This document shows positions 35,082-44,904 of a stretch of 64,000 nucleotides of DNA, in pieces. Each line of letters begins with the position of its first letter. The first letter of the stretch is position 1. The DNA is from Gammaproteobacteria bacterium (GTDB taxonomy: Bacteria; Pseudomonadota; Gammaproteobacteria; Pseudomonadales; Porticoccaceae): assembly GCA_016708925.1 (NCBI GenBank), contig JADJET010000008.1, positions 1-64,000 on the forward strand, given 5' to 3'. The notes under the pieces were generated by a model. It had not been told where the DNA came from. It searched no databases and was given only the letters and a program-made list of their open reading frames with translations. The position numbers and the translations under genes are program-made.

Positions 35082-36454
35082 GCACGCAGGCCTTCATTCA
35101 ACTGGTTTATCTCGGCGCTGCGGCGCTGTTCATTTTTGGCCTGAAAGCGATGAGTTCGCCGCGCACGGCGCGGCGCGGCATGCTGATGGCGGCGGCGGCC
35201 ATGGTCAGCGCCATCGGCGGTACGCTGCTCGATCCACATGTGGTGAACTACGAATGGATTGCCGTCGGTATCGTCGTCGGCACCATCCTCGGCGGCTGGA
35301 TTGCGATCGCCACGCCGATGACACACATGCCGCAGCGGACCGCGCTCTCGCACGCCTTCGGGGCGCTGGCTGCGTCCCTGGTCGGCATCGCCCACTACTA
35401 CGACCATGCGACCACCGTCACCCTGGTCGAGCGCGTCGCACTCGGGCTCGAAGTGGTGCTCGGCAGTTTGACCGTCACCGGCAGCCTGCTCGCCTTCGCC
35501 AAGTTGCAGGGCTGGGTCCGGGGTACCCCGGTCGCCTATCCGGGGCAGAACGCCGTGAGCCTGGTGCTGGCGGTGGTCATTCTGGTGCTCGCCGGCTGGT
35601 TCATTGCCGATCCTGCGGCGAGCTGGGCGTTCTATGCGATGGCCGCGCTGGCATTCGTTTTCGGCATCACGCTGGTAATGCCGATCGGGGCCGCTGACAT
35701 GCCGGTGGTGATCGCGCTGCTGAACAGCTACGCCGGCCTCGCCGGTGCGGCCACCGGCTTTGCGCTCGACAACAACATCCTGATCGTCGCCGGTGCGCTC
35801 GACGGCGCCTCCGGCCTGATCCTCGCGGTGCTGATGAGCAAAGCCATGAATCGCCCGCTGCTGAATGTGGTGTTCGGCCGCATTGAGGCGAGCACGGCGG
35901 CGAGTGCCGATGATGTCTATGCCGGCAAGGTGCGCTCGACCACCGCCGAGGAATTCGCGCTGCTGCTCGAAGACGCGCGCCGCGTGGTGATCGTCCCCGG
36001 CTACGGCATGGCGGTATCCCAGGCGCAACACGCGGTGCGCGATCTCTACCTTGCGCTGGAGAAGCGCGGTGCCACCGTCGAGTTCGCGATCCATCCGGTG
36101 GCTGGCCGCATGCCGGGCCACATGAACGTGCTGCTCGCCGAAGCCGATATTCCCTACGAGCGCATGATCGAGATGGACACCATCAACCCGACCTTCGAGA
36201 CCGTGGATGTGGCGATCGTGATCGGCGCCAACGACGTGGTGAACTCCAATGCGCGCGCATCCGACAGTCCCATCGCCGGCATGCCGATCCTCGATGTCGA
36301 CAAGGCGCGCATGGTCATCGTGGTGAAGCGCTCCATGAGCCCCGGTTTCGCCGGCATTCCGAACCCGCTGTTTGCCGCCGAAAACACGCTGATGTACTTC
36401 GCCGATGCCCAGGCCGGTATTCTCGACGTGGTGCGCGAGGTCAAGACGCTTTAA
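35078..36454 (+). CDS. pntB: NAD(P) transhydrogenase subunit beta
   Basis: 458 residues. The N-terminal half has about eight membrane helices with GALDGASGLIL near the end. The C-terminal third is the NADP-binding domain III: VPGYGMAVSQAQHAVRDL, HPVAGRMPGHMNVLLAEADIPY, VIGANDVVN, and KRSMSPGFAGIPNPLF. It completes the transhydrogenase begun by pntAA and pntAB. Confidence 0.95.
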   Translation: MSTQAFIQLVYLGAAALFIFGLKAMSSPRTARRGMLMAAAAMVSAIGGTLLDPHVVNYEWIAVGIVVGTILGGWIAIATPMTHMPQRTALSHAFGALAASLVGIAHYYDHATTVTLVERVALGLEVVLGSLTVTGSLLAFAKLQGWVRGTPVAYPGQNAVSLVLAVVILVLAGWFIADPAASWAFYAMAALAFVFGITLVMPIGAADMPVVIALLNSYAGLAGAATGFALDNNILIVAGALDGASGLILAVLMSKAMNRPLLNVVFGRIEASTAASADDVYAGKVRSTTAEEFALLLEDARRVVIVPGYGMAVSQAQHAVRDLYLALEKRGATVEFAIHPVAGRMPGHMNVLLAEADIPYERMIEMDTINPTFETVDVAIVIGANDVVNSNARASDSPIAGMPILDVDKARMVIVVKRSMSPGFAGIPNPLFAAENTLMYFADAQAGILDVVREVKTL

Positions 36455-36558
36455 GGATGCTCTCCAATCGTCGTTCCCGCGGAGGCGGGAACCCAGGGAT
36501 ATCAAGGTGTTCTGGACGCCCGCCTCCGCGGGAACGATGGTTGTTCAGCGTGTTCTCA
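36453..36558. repeat. REP-doublet / MITE-like palindromic element after pntB
   Basis: CGTCGTTCCCGCGGAGGCGG and the inverted CCGCCTCCGCGGGAACGA enclose CCCAGGGATATCAAGGTGTT-like sequence (36468-36537). Outer flanks GATGCTCT and GGTTGTTCAG resemble those of the element at 58712. It directly follows the pntB stop and could form a strong hairpin that ends or protects the transcript. Confidence 0.8.
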
Positions 36559-36754
36559 AGCACGTTTCCGGACGCCATCACCCGGGACAGCGGCCCCGAT
36601 TCGCCCCCGCATTTTTCTCCCGCACAGCCGGCGTTGTGATTCCGTTGATCCAGGCGCTGGCCGGGCCTTGCATCCGTCCCTTATGATGAGACAGTCGGCG
36701 GCGATTGGAATGGGGCGCTGTTGTGCGCTCAGGACACGTGGGGAGGGTGAGCGA

Positions 36755-37345
36755 ATGGCATTCATGAATCGGACTGTGTTGGCGCCACTCGCATTTGTGT
36801 TGCTGAGTTTTGCGCTGGCGGGCTGTCAAGCCTTGCTGCCACGGGCCTCCAGCGAGTTGCGGGATACCTGGGGGAGCTTTGACGTGGCGCAGGAAGCCGT
36901 CAATCGCATCGTCCCGTACGATACTCGGCGCGCTCAACTGGCGGCCGAAGGGCTTGAGCCCGGGACAAACCCGGCGATTACGCTGTTGAGCTTTGCCGAT
37001 GTGTCGCAACGCTTTTCGCTCGGCGCCACCATGACCGCGGACGAACTCGACCAGGGTCTGCGCGAATGCTTCGCCGCCGGCAAGCGCTGCACCGCCTATG
37101 CGATTGCGATCCGCGATGTGAAACGCCGTCGGGTCGGAAACTTCTGGCTCGACACGTTCAACTTCGTTCGCATCACGGATTCCACCGGCTGGAACTTTAA
37201 CGCGTTGATCGTTTTTGTGGACGATCTCGTCGTCTACACGCTCACCGGCGGTCAGCCCCGCATCAGCGAGCGCGATCGGGTTCGTAACCCGCTGGGGCCG
37301 TTGCAGGCCTGGGGCGACATCCTGGCGAAGCACGCTCTCGAGTAG
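36755..37345 (+). CDS. Putative lipoprotein of unknown function
   Basis: 196 residues from MAFMNRTVLAPLAFVLLSFALAGCQALLPR, with GGGAGG at 36741-36746. The lipobox LAGC gives a lipidated cysteine near residue 24. The mature protein reads SFDVAQEAVNRIVPYDTRRAQL..., NPAITLLSFADVSQRF, CFAAGKRCTAYAI, NFWLDTFNFVRITDSTGWNFNALIVFVDDLVVYTLTGG. I do not recognise a named family. It may sit at the outer membrane. It lies alone between pntB and nqrA. Confidence 0.75.
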   Translation: MAFMNRTVLAPLAFVLLSFALAGCQALLPRASSELRDTWGSFDVAQEAVNRIVPYDTRRAQLAAEGLEPGTNPAITLLSFADVSQRFSLGATMTADELDQGLRECFAAGKRCTAYAIAIRDVKRRRVGNFWLDTFNFVRITDSTGWNFNALIVFVDDLVVYTLTGGQPRISERDRVRNPLGPLQAWGDILAKHALE

Positions 37346-37593
37346 GTTGAAAGCTGCGGCGGGAGCTTTTTGGAGGGCGGTGCGATGGCTGTTCCCGCTG
37401 ATGTCCGTTCCCGCCGCGGTTTTTGCCGAGCTGCCCGGACGACCGCTGGTGTTGTCGTTGACCGCGGCGACCCTTGGGTAACGCGCGAGTCAGGGAGCAT
37501 GGTGCCGGCGCTGGGCCGAGGCGCTTTGCGGAGCACAGCGGTGGCTCTATACTCTCGCCCAGGTTGTGGTTCCAGGCTACGGTTGATACGCGC

Positions 37594-37634
37594 ACCGCTT
37601 TCTCCAGCCCAGGTTCTGCCCAATATAATGTGAA
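37594..37634 (+). promoter_or_regulatory. Candidate promoter of the nqr operon
   Basis: A perfect -10 hexamer TATAAT lies at 37624-37629. About 17 bases upstream is only a poor -35 (TTTCTC, 37599-37604). The transcript would start near 37636 and give a leader of about 55 bases before nqrA. The rest of the 37346-37691 gap shows no gene. Confidence 0.5.
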
Positions 37635-37691
37635 CGCACGCCGGCTTGAGCGGTGGATGCGGCCCCGTCAATCTTGTCCGCGAGGTTTTTC

Positions 37692-39040
37692 ATGATCAAA
37701 ATTCGTCGCGGATTGGATGTGCCGATTGCCGGTTGGGCACAGCAGGAAATCCACGCCGGTCCGGAGATCAGATCCGTGGCGCTGATCGGCTCGGACTACG
37801 TCGGTCTGCGGCCCACCTTGGCGGTGAAGGAGGGCGATCAGGTCCGGCCGGGACAGGTCCTGTTCACCGACCGCGACAATGCGGATGTCGCCTTCACCGC
37901 TCCCGCTGGCGGTGTGGTGCGCGCCATCCATCGCGGCGAGCGCCGGGTGTTGCAGTCGGTGGTGATCGATATCCTGGATGATCTCGATGGCGCCGGCAGT
38001 GCAGCGTTCCCTGCCTGGTTGCCGACGGAACTGTCGGGTCTGCGGCGCGATCAGGTGGTCGACAGCTTGGTGCAATCCGGCCTCTGGACCGCGCTGCGAA
38101 CGCGGCCCTACTCGAAGATCCCGGCGCCCGGCTCCCAGCCGCATTCGCTGTTCGTCACCGCGATGGACACCAATCCCCTGAGCGCCGACCCGGCGCGGGT
38201 GATTGCGGCGGCGGAGCACGATTTCGCCGCCGGGCTGCGCGTACTGACGCGTCTGCTGGATGGCCCGGTGCATCTGTGCGTGGTGGCCGGAGCCGAAATT
38301 CAAGGCGGGGAAGGCGTCACCCGGCATGAATTTGCCGGCCCGCATCCGGCCGGTCTGGTGGGCACCCATATTCATTTCATCGATCCGGTGGGCGCCGACA
38401 AGATCGTCTGGCACATCGGCTATCAGGATGTCATCGCGGTCGGCCGCCTGTTTCTGACCGGTCGTCTCGACACCGGGCGCGTGGTCGCCCTGAGCGGTCC
38501 CAGCGTCAAGGTGCCCCGGCTGGTGCGCACCCGGCTGGGCGCGAACATCGCGGAGCTCACTCAGGGCAGTCTGGTTGCCGGTGATGTCCGGGTGATCTCG
38601 GATCGGTGCTGTCCGGGCGCCGTGTCGAGGGTCCCCTGGGTTATCTGGGGCGCTACCACCATCAGGTGTCGGCGCTGGAAGAGGGCGCCCGGCGCACCTT
38701 CATGCGCTATCTGTCGCCGGGGGCTGCCGCGCATTCGGCGCTGCCGATCTATTTGTCCAGTCTGACTCCGGGCAAGACCTTCGCGATGAACTGCAACACC
38801 AACGGTAGCGAGCGCGCCATGGTGCCCCTTGGCAACTATGAAAAAGTGATGCCGCTGGACATCCTGCCGACGCAGTTGCTGCGCGCCCTGATTGTCGGCG
38901 ACACCGAGATGGCCCAGAAGCTGGGATGTCTGGAGCTGGACGAGGAAGATCTCGCGCTCTGCACCTATGTGTGCGTCGGCAAGTACGAATACGGCCCGAT
39001 CCTTCGGGACAACCTGTCCCGCATCGAGAAGGAGGGCTGA
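37692..39040 (+). CDS. nqrA: Na+-translocating NADH:quinone reductase subunit A, with a one-base frameshift
   Basis: The frame from MIKIRRGLDVPIAGWAQQEI follows NqrA to VAGDVRVISD near 38600. It then turns into unrelated residues until a late stop (38765), while the true continuation (SVLSGRRVEGPLGYLGRYHHQVSALEEG...) is in another frame to 39040. One added G in the GG at 38600-38601 restores a protein of about 449 residues, the family length. NqrA is the cytoplasmic subunit that binds ubiquinone. Since the other five subunits are intact, a sequencing error is more likely than a real mutation. Confidence 0.9.
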
Positions 39041-39043
39041 ACC

Positions 39044-40237
39044 ATGGCATTGCGCAAGCTGCTGGATCGTGTCGCGCCGCATTTTCATCCTGGTGGCAAA
39101 TACGCAAAGTATTACGCTCTCTACGAGGCCGTCGACACCATCCTGTATTCGCCGGCGACGGTCACCCGCACCGGATCCCATGTCCGTGACGGCATCGATC
39201 TCAAGCGGGTCATGATCACGGTCTGGCTGGCGGCCTTCCCGGCGATGTTTTACGGCATGTACAACCTGGGTTTCCAGGCCAACACCGCGCTGGCCGCCGG
39301 CGCCGAACTTGTGGGCTGGCGCGCGGTATTGATAGGTGTTTTTGCCGGCCACGACCCGGGCAGCATCTGGGACTGCCTCTGGTACGGGGCTGTGTATTTC
39401 GTGCCCATCTATCTGGTGACCTTCGTGGTGGGCGGCTTCTGGGAGGTGGTGTTCGCGACGGTGCGCGGTCACGAGATCAATGAAGGCTTCTTCGTCACCT
39501 CGATTCTGTTCGCGCTGATTTGCCCGCCGAGCGTGCCGCTGTGGATGGTCGCCCTGGGTATCAGTTTCGGGGTGGTGATCGGCAAGGAAATCTTCGGTGG
39601 GACCGGCAAGAATTTCCTCAACCCGGCGCTGACCGGCCGTGCCTTTCTGTTTTTCGCCTACCCGGCGGCGATGTCGGGCGATGCTGTGTGGACCGCGGTC
39701 GATGGTTTTACCGGCGCGACTGCGCTGTCGGTGGCGGCGGCGGACGGCATGGCCGTCGTCCAGGCGCAGATGACCTGGCTGGACGCTTTTATCGGCCGTG
39801 AACAGGGCTCGATCGGCGAGGTCTCCGCGCTCGCGATCTTCGTCGGCGGCGCACTGCTGCTGGTGACGCGCATCGCGTCCTGGCGCATCGTGCTGGGGGT
39901 GATGGCCGGCATGGTGGCGCTGTCCACGTTGTTCAATGTGCTGGGTTCGGCCACCAACCCCATGTTTGCCATGCCCTGGTACTGGCACCTGGTGCTTGGC
40001 GGTTTTGCCTTCGGGATGATCTTCATGGCGACGGACCCGGTGTCGGCCGCCATGACCAACACCGGCAAGTTCTGGTTCGGTGTCCTGATCGGCACGATGG
40101 CGGTGTTGATCCGGGTGGTGAACCCGGCGTTTCCCGAAGGCATGATGCTGGCGATCCTGTTTGCCAATATCTTTGCATCACTGATCGATCACCTGGTGGT
40201 GCAGGCCAATATCCGCCGGAGGCTTGCCCGTGGCTGA
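39044..40237 (+). CDS. nqrB: Na+-translocating NADH:quinone reductase subunit B
   Basis: 397 residues with about ten membrane helices. The covalent FMN attachment site is the threonine in DGFTGATALS (near residue 227). KEIFGGTGKNFLNPALTGRAFLFFAYP is conserved and also appears in the RnfD relatives. NqrB carries riboflavin and FMN and is central to the sodium path. Confidence 0.96.
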   Translation: MALRKLLDRVAPHFHPGGKYAKYYALYEAVDTILYSPATVTRTGSHVRDGIDLKRVMITVWLAAFPAMFYGMYNLGFQANTALAAGAELVGWRAVLIGVFAGHDPGSIWDCLWYGAVYFVPIYLVTFVVGGFWEVVFATVRGHEINEGFFVTSILFALICPPSVPLWMVALGISFGVVIGKEIFGGTGKNFLNPALTGRAFLFFAYPAAMSGDAVWTAVDGFTGATALSVAAADGMAVVQAQMTWLDAFIGREQGSIGEVSALAIFVGGALLLVTRIASWRIVLGVMAGMVALSTLFNVLGSATNPMFAMPWYWHLVLGGFAFGMIFMATDPVSAAMTNTGKFWFGVLIGTMAVLIRVVNPAFPEGMMLAILFANIFASLIDHLVVQANIRRRLARG

Positions 40238-41006
40238 CAACGAATCCGTCAAGAAAACGCTGCTGGTGACGCTCGCCCTGTGTGTGGTCTGCTCGGTGGT
40301 GGTGTCGGCGGCGACCGTGACGCTGCGGCCGCTGCAGGTGGCCAATCAGGCGCTCGACCGCAAAGCCAACATCCTCGCCGCGGCCGGCATGTTGCAGGCG
40401 GGCGTGGATGTCGAGCAGCAGTTCAGCCGCATCAAAACTCGGCTGGTTGATCTGGACACCGGAAAATTCACCGATGTCATCGACCCCGTGGGTTACGATC
40501 AGCGCAAGGCGAGCCGGGATCCGGCTTTGTCGGAATCGGTGCCCCAGGAGCAGGACATCGCCAAGATCCAGCGCCGCGTCAAATACGCCCAGGTCTATGT
40601 CGTGGACGGGGACGATGGTGCTATCGACAAGGTGATTCTGCCCATCAAGGGCTATGGTCTGTGGTCGACACTGCACGGCTTCATCGCGCTGGAGCGGGAT
40701 CTGAATACCGTCGCGGGGATCGGGTTTTACGAGCACGCCGAAACCCCAGGCCTGGGCGGCGAGGTCGATAACCCGGTATGGAAGGCGTCTTGGCACGGGA
40801 AACATCTCTATGACGCGGACGGCAACGTGGTGCTGAAAGTCATCAAGGGCAGGGCGGATGGCAGCCGGCCCGAGAGTGCGCACCAGATTGACGGTTTGTC
40901 GGGTGCGACGCTGACCAGTCGCGGTGTTCAGAATCTGATCCAGTATTGGCTTGGCGGGCAGGGCTTCGCGCCTTTCCTCGCCAATCTTCGCGCCGGGGAG
41001 GCATGA
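40230..41006 (+). CDS. nqrC: Na+-translocating NADH:quinone reductase subunit C
   Basis: 258 residues from a GTG at 40230 with CGGAGG just upstream; a TTG six bases earlier is the alternative. One N-terminal membrane anchor is followed by a periplasmic FMN domain. The FMN-bearing threonine is in LSGATLTS near the C-terminus, the target of ApbE. It overlaps nqrB by eight bases. Confidence 0.94.
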   Translation: MADNESVKKTLLVTLALCVVCSVVVSAATVTLRPLQVANQALDRKANILAAAGMLQAGVDVEQQFSRIKTRLVDLDTGKFTDVIDPVGYDQRKASRDPALSESVPQEQDIAKIQRRVKYAQVYVVDGDDGAIDKVILPIKGYGLWSTLHGFIALERDLNTVAGIGFYEHAETPGLGGEVDNPVWKASWHGKHLYDADGNVVLKVIKGRADGSRPESAHQIDGLSGATLTSRGVQNLIQYWLGGQGFAPFLANLRAGEA

Positions 41007-41008
41007 TC

Positions 41009-41671
41009 ATGGCAGAAACAACCCGAGACATATTGCTGAAACCGATTTTGAGCAATAACCCCATCGCGTTGCAGATTCTCGGCATCTGTTCGGCGCTTGC
41101 GGTCACCTCGAAGCTGTCGGTCGCATTGGTGATGAGCATTGCGTTGACCTCGGTCACCGCGTTTTCAAACCTGTCGATCTCCCTTATCCGCAACCACATT
41201 CCATCCAGTATTCGTATCATCGTGCAGATGACCATTGTCGCGTCCCTCGTGATCGTGGTGGATCAGTTCCTGCGCGCCTACGCCTACGAGATCAGCAAAC
41301 AGCTATCGGTGTTTGTCGGACTCATCATCACCAACTGCATCGTCATGGGGCGGGCCGAAGCCTACGCGATGAAGAATCCGCCGATCCCGAGTTTTCTCGA
41401 CGGCATCGGCAACGGCCTGGGTTACAGCGCGATACTGATGACGGTCGGCACCGTGCGTGAACTGTTTGGGTCGGGCTCCCTGTTCGGCATCACCATTCTG
41501 CCGCTGGCGACCAACGGGGGCTGGTATGTGCCCAATGGCCTGCTGTTGTTGCCGCCCAGCGCCTTCTTCATCATCGGGGGTATCGTCTGGGCGCTGCGCT
41601 CGGTCCGTAAAGAACAGATCGAGGTGCCGGAATACCGGCTGGCATCCAATACGGTCGCGGGAGCCGTCTGA
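41009..41671 (+). CDS. nqrD: Na+-translocating NADH:quinone reductase subunit D
   Basis: 220 residues, six membrane helices. MAETTRDILLKPILSNNPIALQILGICSALA carries one conserved cysteine and LIITNCIVMGRAEAYAM the other. With NqrE they hold an intramembrane iron centre. The ATG at 41009 is chosen over the one at 41003 because GGGGAGG (40995-41001) would be too close to the latter. Confidence 0.94.
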   Translation: MAETTRDILLKPILSNNPIALQILGICSALAVTSKLSVALVMSIALTSVTAFSNLSISLIRNHIPSSIRIIVQMTIVASLVIVVDQFLRAYAYEISKQLSVFVGLIITNCIVMGRAEAYAMKNPPIPSFLDGIGNGLGYSAILMTVGTVRELFGSGSLFGITILPLATNGGWYVPNGLLLLPPSAFFIIGGIVWALRSVRKEQIEVPEYRLASNTVAGAV

Positions 41672-42288
41672 TGGAACATTACCTCGGACTGTTCGTGCGT
41701 TCGGTGTTCATCGAGAACATGGGCCTGGCGTTTTTTCTGGGCATGTGCACCTTGCTGGCCATCTCCAAGAAAATGGAACCGGCGGTCGGGCTGGGCATCG
41801 CCGTGGTACTGGTGACGGCGATCACGGTGCCGGCGAACAATCTGATCCTGCACTATCTGCTCGCGGAAGGGGCGCTGTCCTGGACCGGCATCGACGCGCT
41901 GAAATCGGTGGATCTCACCTTTCTCGGTCTGCTGAGTTACATCGGCGTGATCGCCGCGATCGTGCAGATTCTCGAAATGATCCTCGACCGCTATGTGCCG
42001 GCGCTCTACAACACGCTGGGCGTGTTTCTGCCGCTGATCACCGTCAACTGCGCCATTCTGGGCGCGTCGCTGTTCATGGTGGAGCGTAGCTACAGCCTTG
42101 CCGAGAGCACGGTGTACGGGCTCGGCGCCGGCGTTGGCTGGATGCTGGCCATCGTCGCCATCGCCGGGGTGCGCGAGAAACTGAAATACAGCGACATGCC
42201 GGAAGGCCTGCGCGGACTGGGTGGGGCATTCATGATTGTGGGGCTGATCTCACTCGGCTTCATGTCGTTTGGCGGCATTGATATTTAG
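41671..42288 (+). CDS. nqrE: Na+-translocating NADH:quinone reductase subunit E
   Basis: 205 residues, six membrane helices in the inverted topology relative to NqrD. Conserved cysteines are in FFLGMCTLLAISKK and LITVNCAILGAS. The start overlaps the nqrD stop (TGATG). Confidence 0.95.
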   Translation: MEHYLGLFVRSVFIENMGLAFFLGMCTLLAISKKMEPAVGLGIAVVLVTAITVPANNLILHYLLAEGALSWTGIDALKSVDLTFLGLLSYIGVIAAIVQILEMILDRYVPALYNTLGVFLPLITVNCAILGASLFMVERSYSLAESTVYGLGAGVGWMLAIVAIAGVREKLKYSDMPEGLRGLGGAFMIVGLISLGFMSFGGIDI

Positions 42289-42310
42289 GCACTGGGCGGG
42301 GACGACTGAC

Positions 42311-43543
42311 ATGACCATGGAAACCATGACTATCGCCCTCGGCGTGGGGATGTTCACCGCCATCGTGCTGGGGCTGGTGTTTTTCATCCTCGGCGCGCGC
42401 TCTCGCCTGGTCAGCGCCGGGACCGTCGAAATTCTGGTGAACGGTGAGCGCTCCATCGAGGTGCCCGCCGGCGGCAAATTGTTGCAGACACTGGCGTCGC
42501 AGAATCTTTTTCTGGCGTCGGCCTGCGGCGGAGGCGGCAGCTGCGCCCAGTGCCGGTGCGTGATTACGGAAGGTGGCGGGTCGATCCTGCCCACCGAACA
42601 AGCCCATTTCACCCCGCGCGAGGCCAAGGCGGGATGGCGCCTGTCCTGTCAGGTGCCGGTGAAACAGAACATGAAAATCCAGGTGCCCCACGAGGTATTC
42701 GGTGTCAAGCAATGGGAATGCACCGTGGTGTCCAACCCCAATGTGGCGACCTTCATCAAGGAACTGACGCTGAAGCTCCCGGAGGGTGAGAGCGTGGCCT
42801 TTCGCGCCGGTGGTTATGTCCAGCTCGAAGCGCCGCCGCACCAGGTGAAGTTCAGCGATTTCGATGTCGACACGGAATATCGCGGCGACTGGGAGCGGTT
42901 CGGCTTTTTCAATTTCGAATCGAAACTCGCGGAACCGGTGATCCGCGCCTACTCCATGGCGAACTACCCCGACGAGCGCGGCATTCTCAAGTTCAACATT
43001 CGCATTGCCACACCGCCGCCGCGCACTCAGGGTCTGCCGCCCGGGTTGATGTCGTCCTATGTGTTCGGTTTGAAGCCCGGCGACAAGATACGGGTGTACG
43101 GCCCCTTCGGCGAGTTTTTTGCCAGGGACACCGACAAGGAGATGGTGTTCATCGGCGGCGGTGCCGGCATGGCGCCCATGCGATCGCATATCTTCGATCA
43201 GCTCAAGCGTCTCAAGACCAAGCGCAAGATGACCTTCTGGTACGGCGCGCGCAGTCTGCGGGAAATGTTCTATCAGGATGAATACGATGCGCTCGCGGCG
43301 GAAAATCCGAATTTCCAGTGGTTCGTGGCGCTCTCGGAGCCGCAGCCGGAAGACAACTGGGAGGGTTACACCGGTTTCATCCACAATGTGCTGTACGAAA
43401 GTTACCTGAAGGACCATGAAGCGCCCGAGGAGTGCGAGTACTACATGTGCGGGCCACCGATGATGAATGCTGCCGTGATTGCCATGCTCCACAAGCTGGG
43501 GGTGGAAGACGATCATATTTTCCTCGACGACTTCGGTGGCTGA
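42311..43543 (+). CDS. nqrF: Na+-translocating NADH:quinone reductase subunit F
   Basis: 410 residues. One N-terminal helix is followed by a 2Fe-2S ferredoxin domain (ACGGGGSCAQCRC, plus LSCQ) and then a ferredoxin-reductase fold with FAD site RAYSMANY and NADH site GGGAGMAPMRS, ending EYYMCGPPMMNAAV. It accepts electrons from NADH and feeds the pump. Confidence 0.96.
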   Translation: MTMETMTIALGVGMFTAIVLGLVFFILGARSRLVSAGTVEILVNGERSIEVPAGGKLLQTLASQNLFLASACGGGGSCAQCRCVITEGGGSILPTEQAHFTPREAKAGWRLSCQVPVKQNMKIQVPHEVFGVKQWECTVVSNPNVATFIKELTLKLPEGESVAFRAGGYVQLEAPPHQVKFSDFDVDTEYRGDWERFGFFNFESKLAEPVIRAYSMANYPDERGILKFNIRIATPPPRTQGLPPGLMSSYVFGLKPGDKIRVYGPFGEFFARDTDKEMVFIGGGAGMAPMRSHIFDQLKRLKTKRKMTFWYGARSLREMFYQDEYDALAAENPNFQWFVALSEPQPEDNWEGYTGFIHNVLYESYLKDHEAPEECEYYMCGPPMMNAAVIAMLHKLGVEDDHIFLDDFGG

Positions 43544-43556
43544 ACGCCGGTCCCCG

Positions 43557-44579
43557 ATGATCTGGCTGCGCCGGGGCGCGTGGCTCGGCGTATGCGTCCT
43601 GCTGCTCACGGGTTGCGACCGCCGCCCGCGGGAAATAGTGTTTTCCGGCACTGCGTTCGCCACTTCATACCAGGTCAAGATAGTGGATCCGGGCGCCGCC
43701 TTTTCGGCGGACATCGTGCCCGGCGCGGTGCAGGCGCTGCTCGACGAGCTCGACCTGACGCTCAGCACCTACAAGCCGGACTCGGAGCTTAACCGCTTCA
43801 ATCGGCAGCCGGTCGGCACACCCTTTGTCGCGAGCGCGACCCTGTGGCAGATACTTGAAGTATCCAAACGAATCCATGAATTGTCGGAAGGCACTTTTGA
43901 CCCGACGGTGGAGCCGCTGGTGGATCTGTGGGGATTCGGTCCCGTCGATACCGGCGATCGCATTCCGACCGACGCCGAGATCGCTGTGCAGAAAAAGAAG
44001 CTGGGCTTCGACAAGATCGAACTGAAGACCGGCAATACGCTCGTGCGCCGCGCTGATGTCACCCTGGATCTGTCGGCGATTGCCGAAGGTTACGCCGCGG
44101 ATCGGATGGCGGCACTGCTGGAAAATCTGGGCGCCACCAATTACATGGCGGGAATCGCCGGCGCCATCCGGGTCGCGGGACGCAATCGCGACGGTCAGCG
44201 GTGGCGCATCGCGGTGGAGCGCCCGAACCAGAGCCCGGGTGAGGTGGAGCAGGTGCTGCGAGCCAGCGACATCGGGCTTTCGACCTCCGGCGACTACCGC
44301 AATTATTTCGAGCGCGACGGCGTGCGCTACTCCCACGAAATCGATCCCCGTACCGGACGACCCATTACCAATAATCTGGCGTCCATCACGGTCTTTGCCG
44401 CGACGGCGGCCGAAGCTGACGCACTGGCCACCGCGTTGATGGTGATGGGACCGGAGCGCGCCCAGCGCTTTGGCGAGGCCAACGATCTGGCCCTGTTTCT
44501 GGTCACGCGCGAGCATGATCGATTTGCCGAAAGCCATACCAGCCAGCTCAAACCGTATCTGAGCGAGCAGCGGCCATGA
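43557..44579 (+). CDS. apbE: FAD:protein FMN transferase (lipoprotein)
   Basis: 340 residues from MIWLRRGAWLGVCVLLLTGC, with lipobox LLTGC. ApbE attaches FMN from FAD to threonines of NqrB and NqrC. FSGTAFATSYQVKIV, TLSTYKPDSELNRFNR, LDLSAIAEGYAADRM, HEIDPRTGRP and DALATALMVMG are typical. One deviation: the usual GGE (NxGGEIxxxG) reads IAGAIRVAG here. The position directly after nqrF is usual for gammaproteobacteria. Confidence 0.93.
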   Translation: MIWLRRGAWLGVCVLLLTGCDRRPREIVFSGTAFATSYQVKIVDPGAAFSADIVPGAVQALLDELDLTLSTYKPDSELNRFNRQPVGTPFVASATLWQILEVSKRIHELSEGTFDPTVEPLVDLWGFGPVDTGDRIPTDAEIAVQKKKLGFDKIELKTGNTLVRRADVTLDLSAIAEGYAADRMAALLENLGATNYMAGIAGAIRVAGRNRDGQRWRIAVERPNQSPGEVEQVLRASDIGLSTSGDYRNYFERDGVRYSHEIDPRTGRPITNNLASITVFAATAAEADALATALMVMGPERAQRFGEANDLALFLVTREHDRFAESHTSQLKPYLSEQRP

Positions 44580-44875
44580 TCGAATTCCTGCTTGCCCTGG
44601 GAATACTGCTGCTGCTGATCGCCGGCATGTCGATCGGCGTGCTGATGGGGCGCAAGCCGATTGCCGGATCCTGCGGTGGCATGGCGGCGCTGGGCATGGA
44701 AGTGGCGTGCGAAATCTGTGGCGGCGACACCACCAAGTGTGTCGAACCGGACGCCGGTCCGGATGCTCCGCGGCAGACGTTGGCGTATGACGCAGCGAAA
44801 TCCCTGCGGGAGTCCCAAGGCCAGGAGTCGCAAGGCCAGCAGGTGAGTGTTGGTCAGGAGGTGACCCGGACCTGA
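44576..44875 (+). CDS. nqrM: Na+-NQR maturation protein NqrM (DUF539)
   Basis: 99 residues. A single N-terminal membrane helix (FLLALGILLLLIAGMSIGVLMG) is followed by the cysteine set GSCGG, CEICGGD and C. NqrM is needed to deliver iron to the NqrD/NqrE centre. The Gln/Ser-rich tail (SQGQESQGQQ) is longer than usual. It overlaps apbE by four bases. Confidence 0.9.
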   Translation: MIEFLLALGILLLLIAGMSIGVLMGRKPIAGSCGGMAALGMEVACEICGGDTTKCVEPDAGPDAPRQTLAYDAAKSLRESQGQESQGQQVSVGQEVTRT

Positions 44876-44904
44876 ATTCAGGGGGCAAAAACCCCTGGCC
44901 CGGC

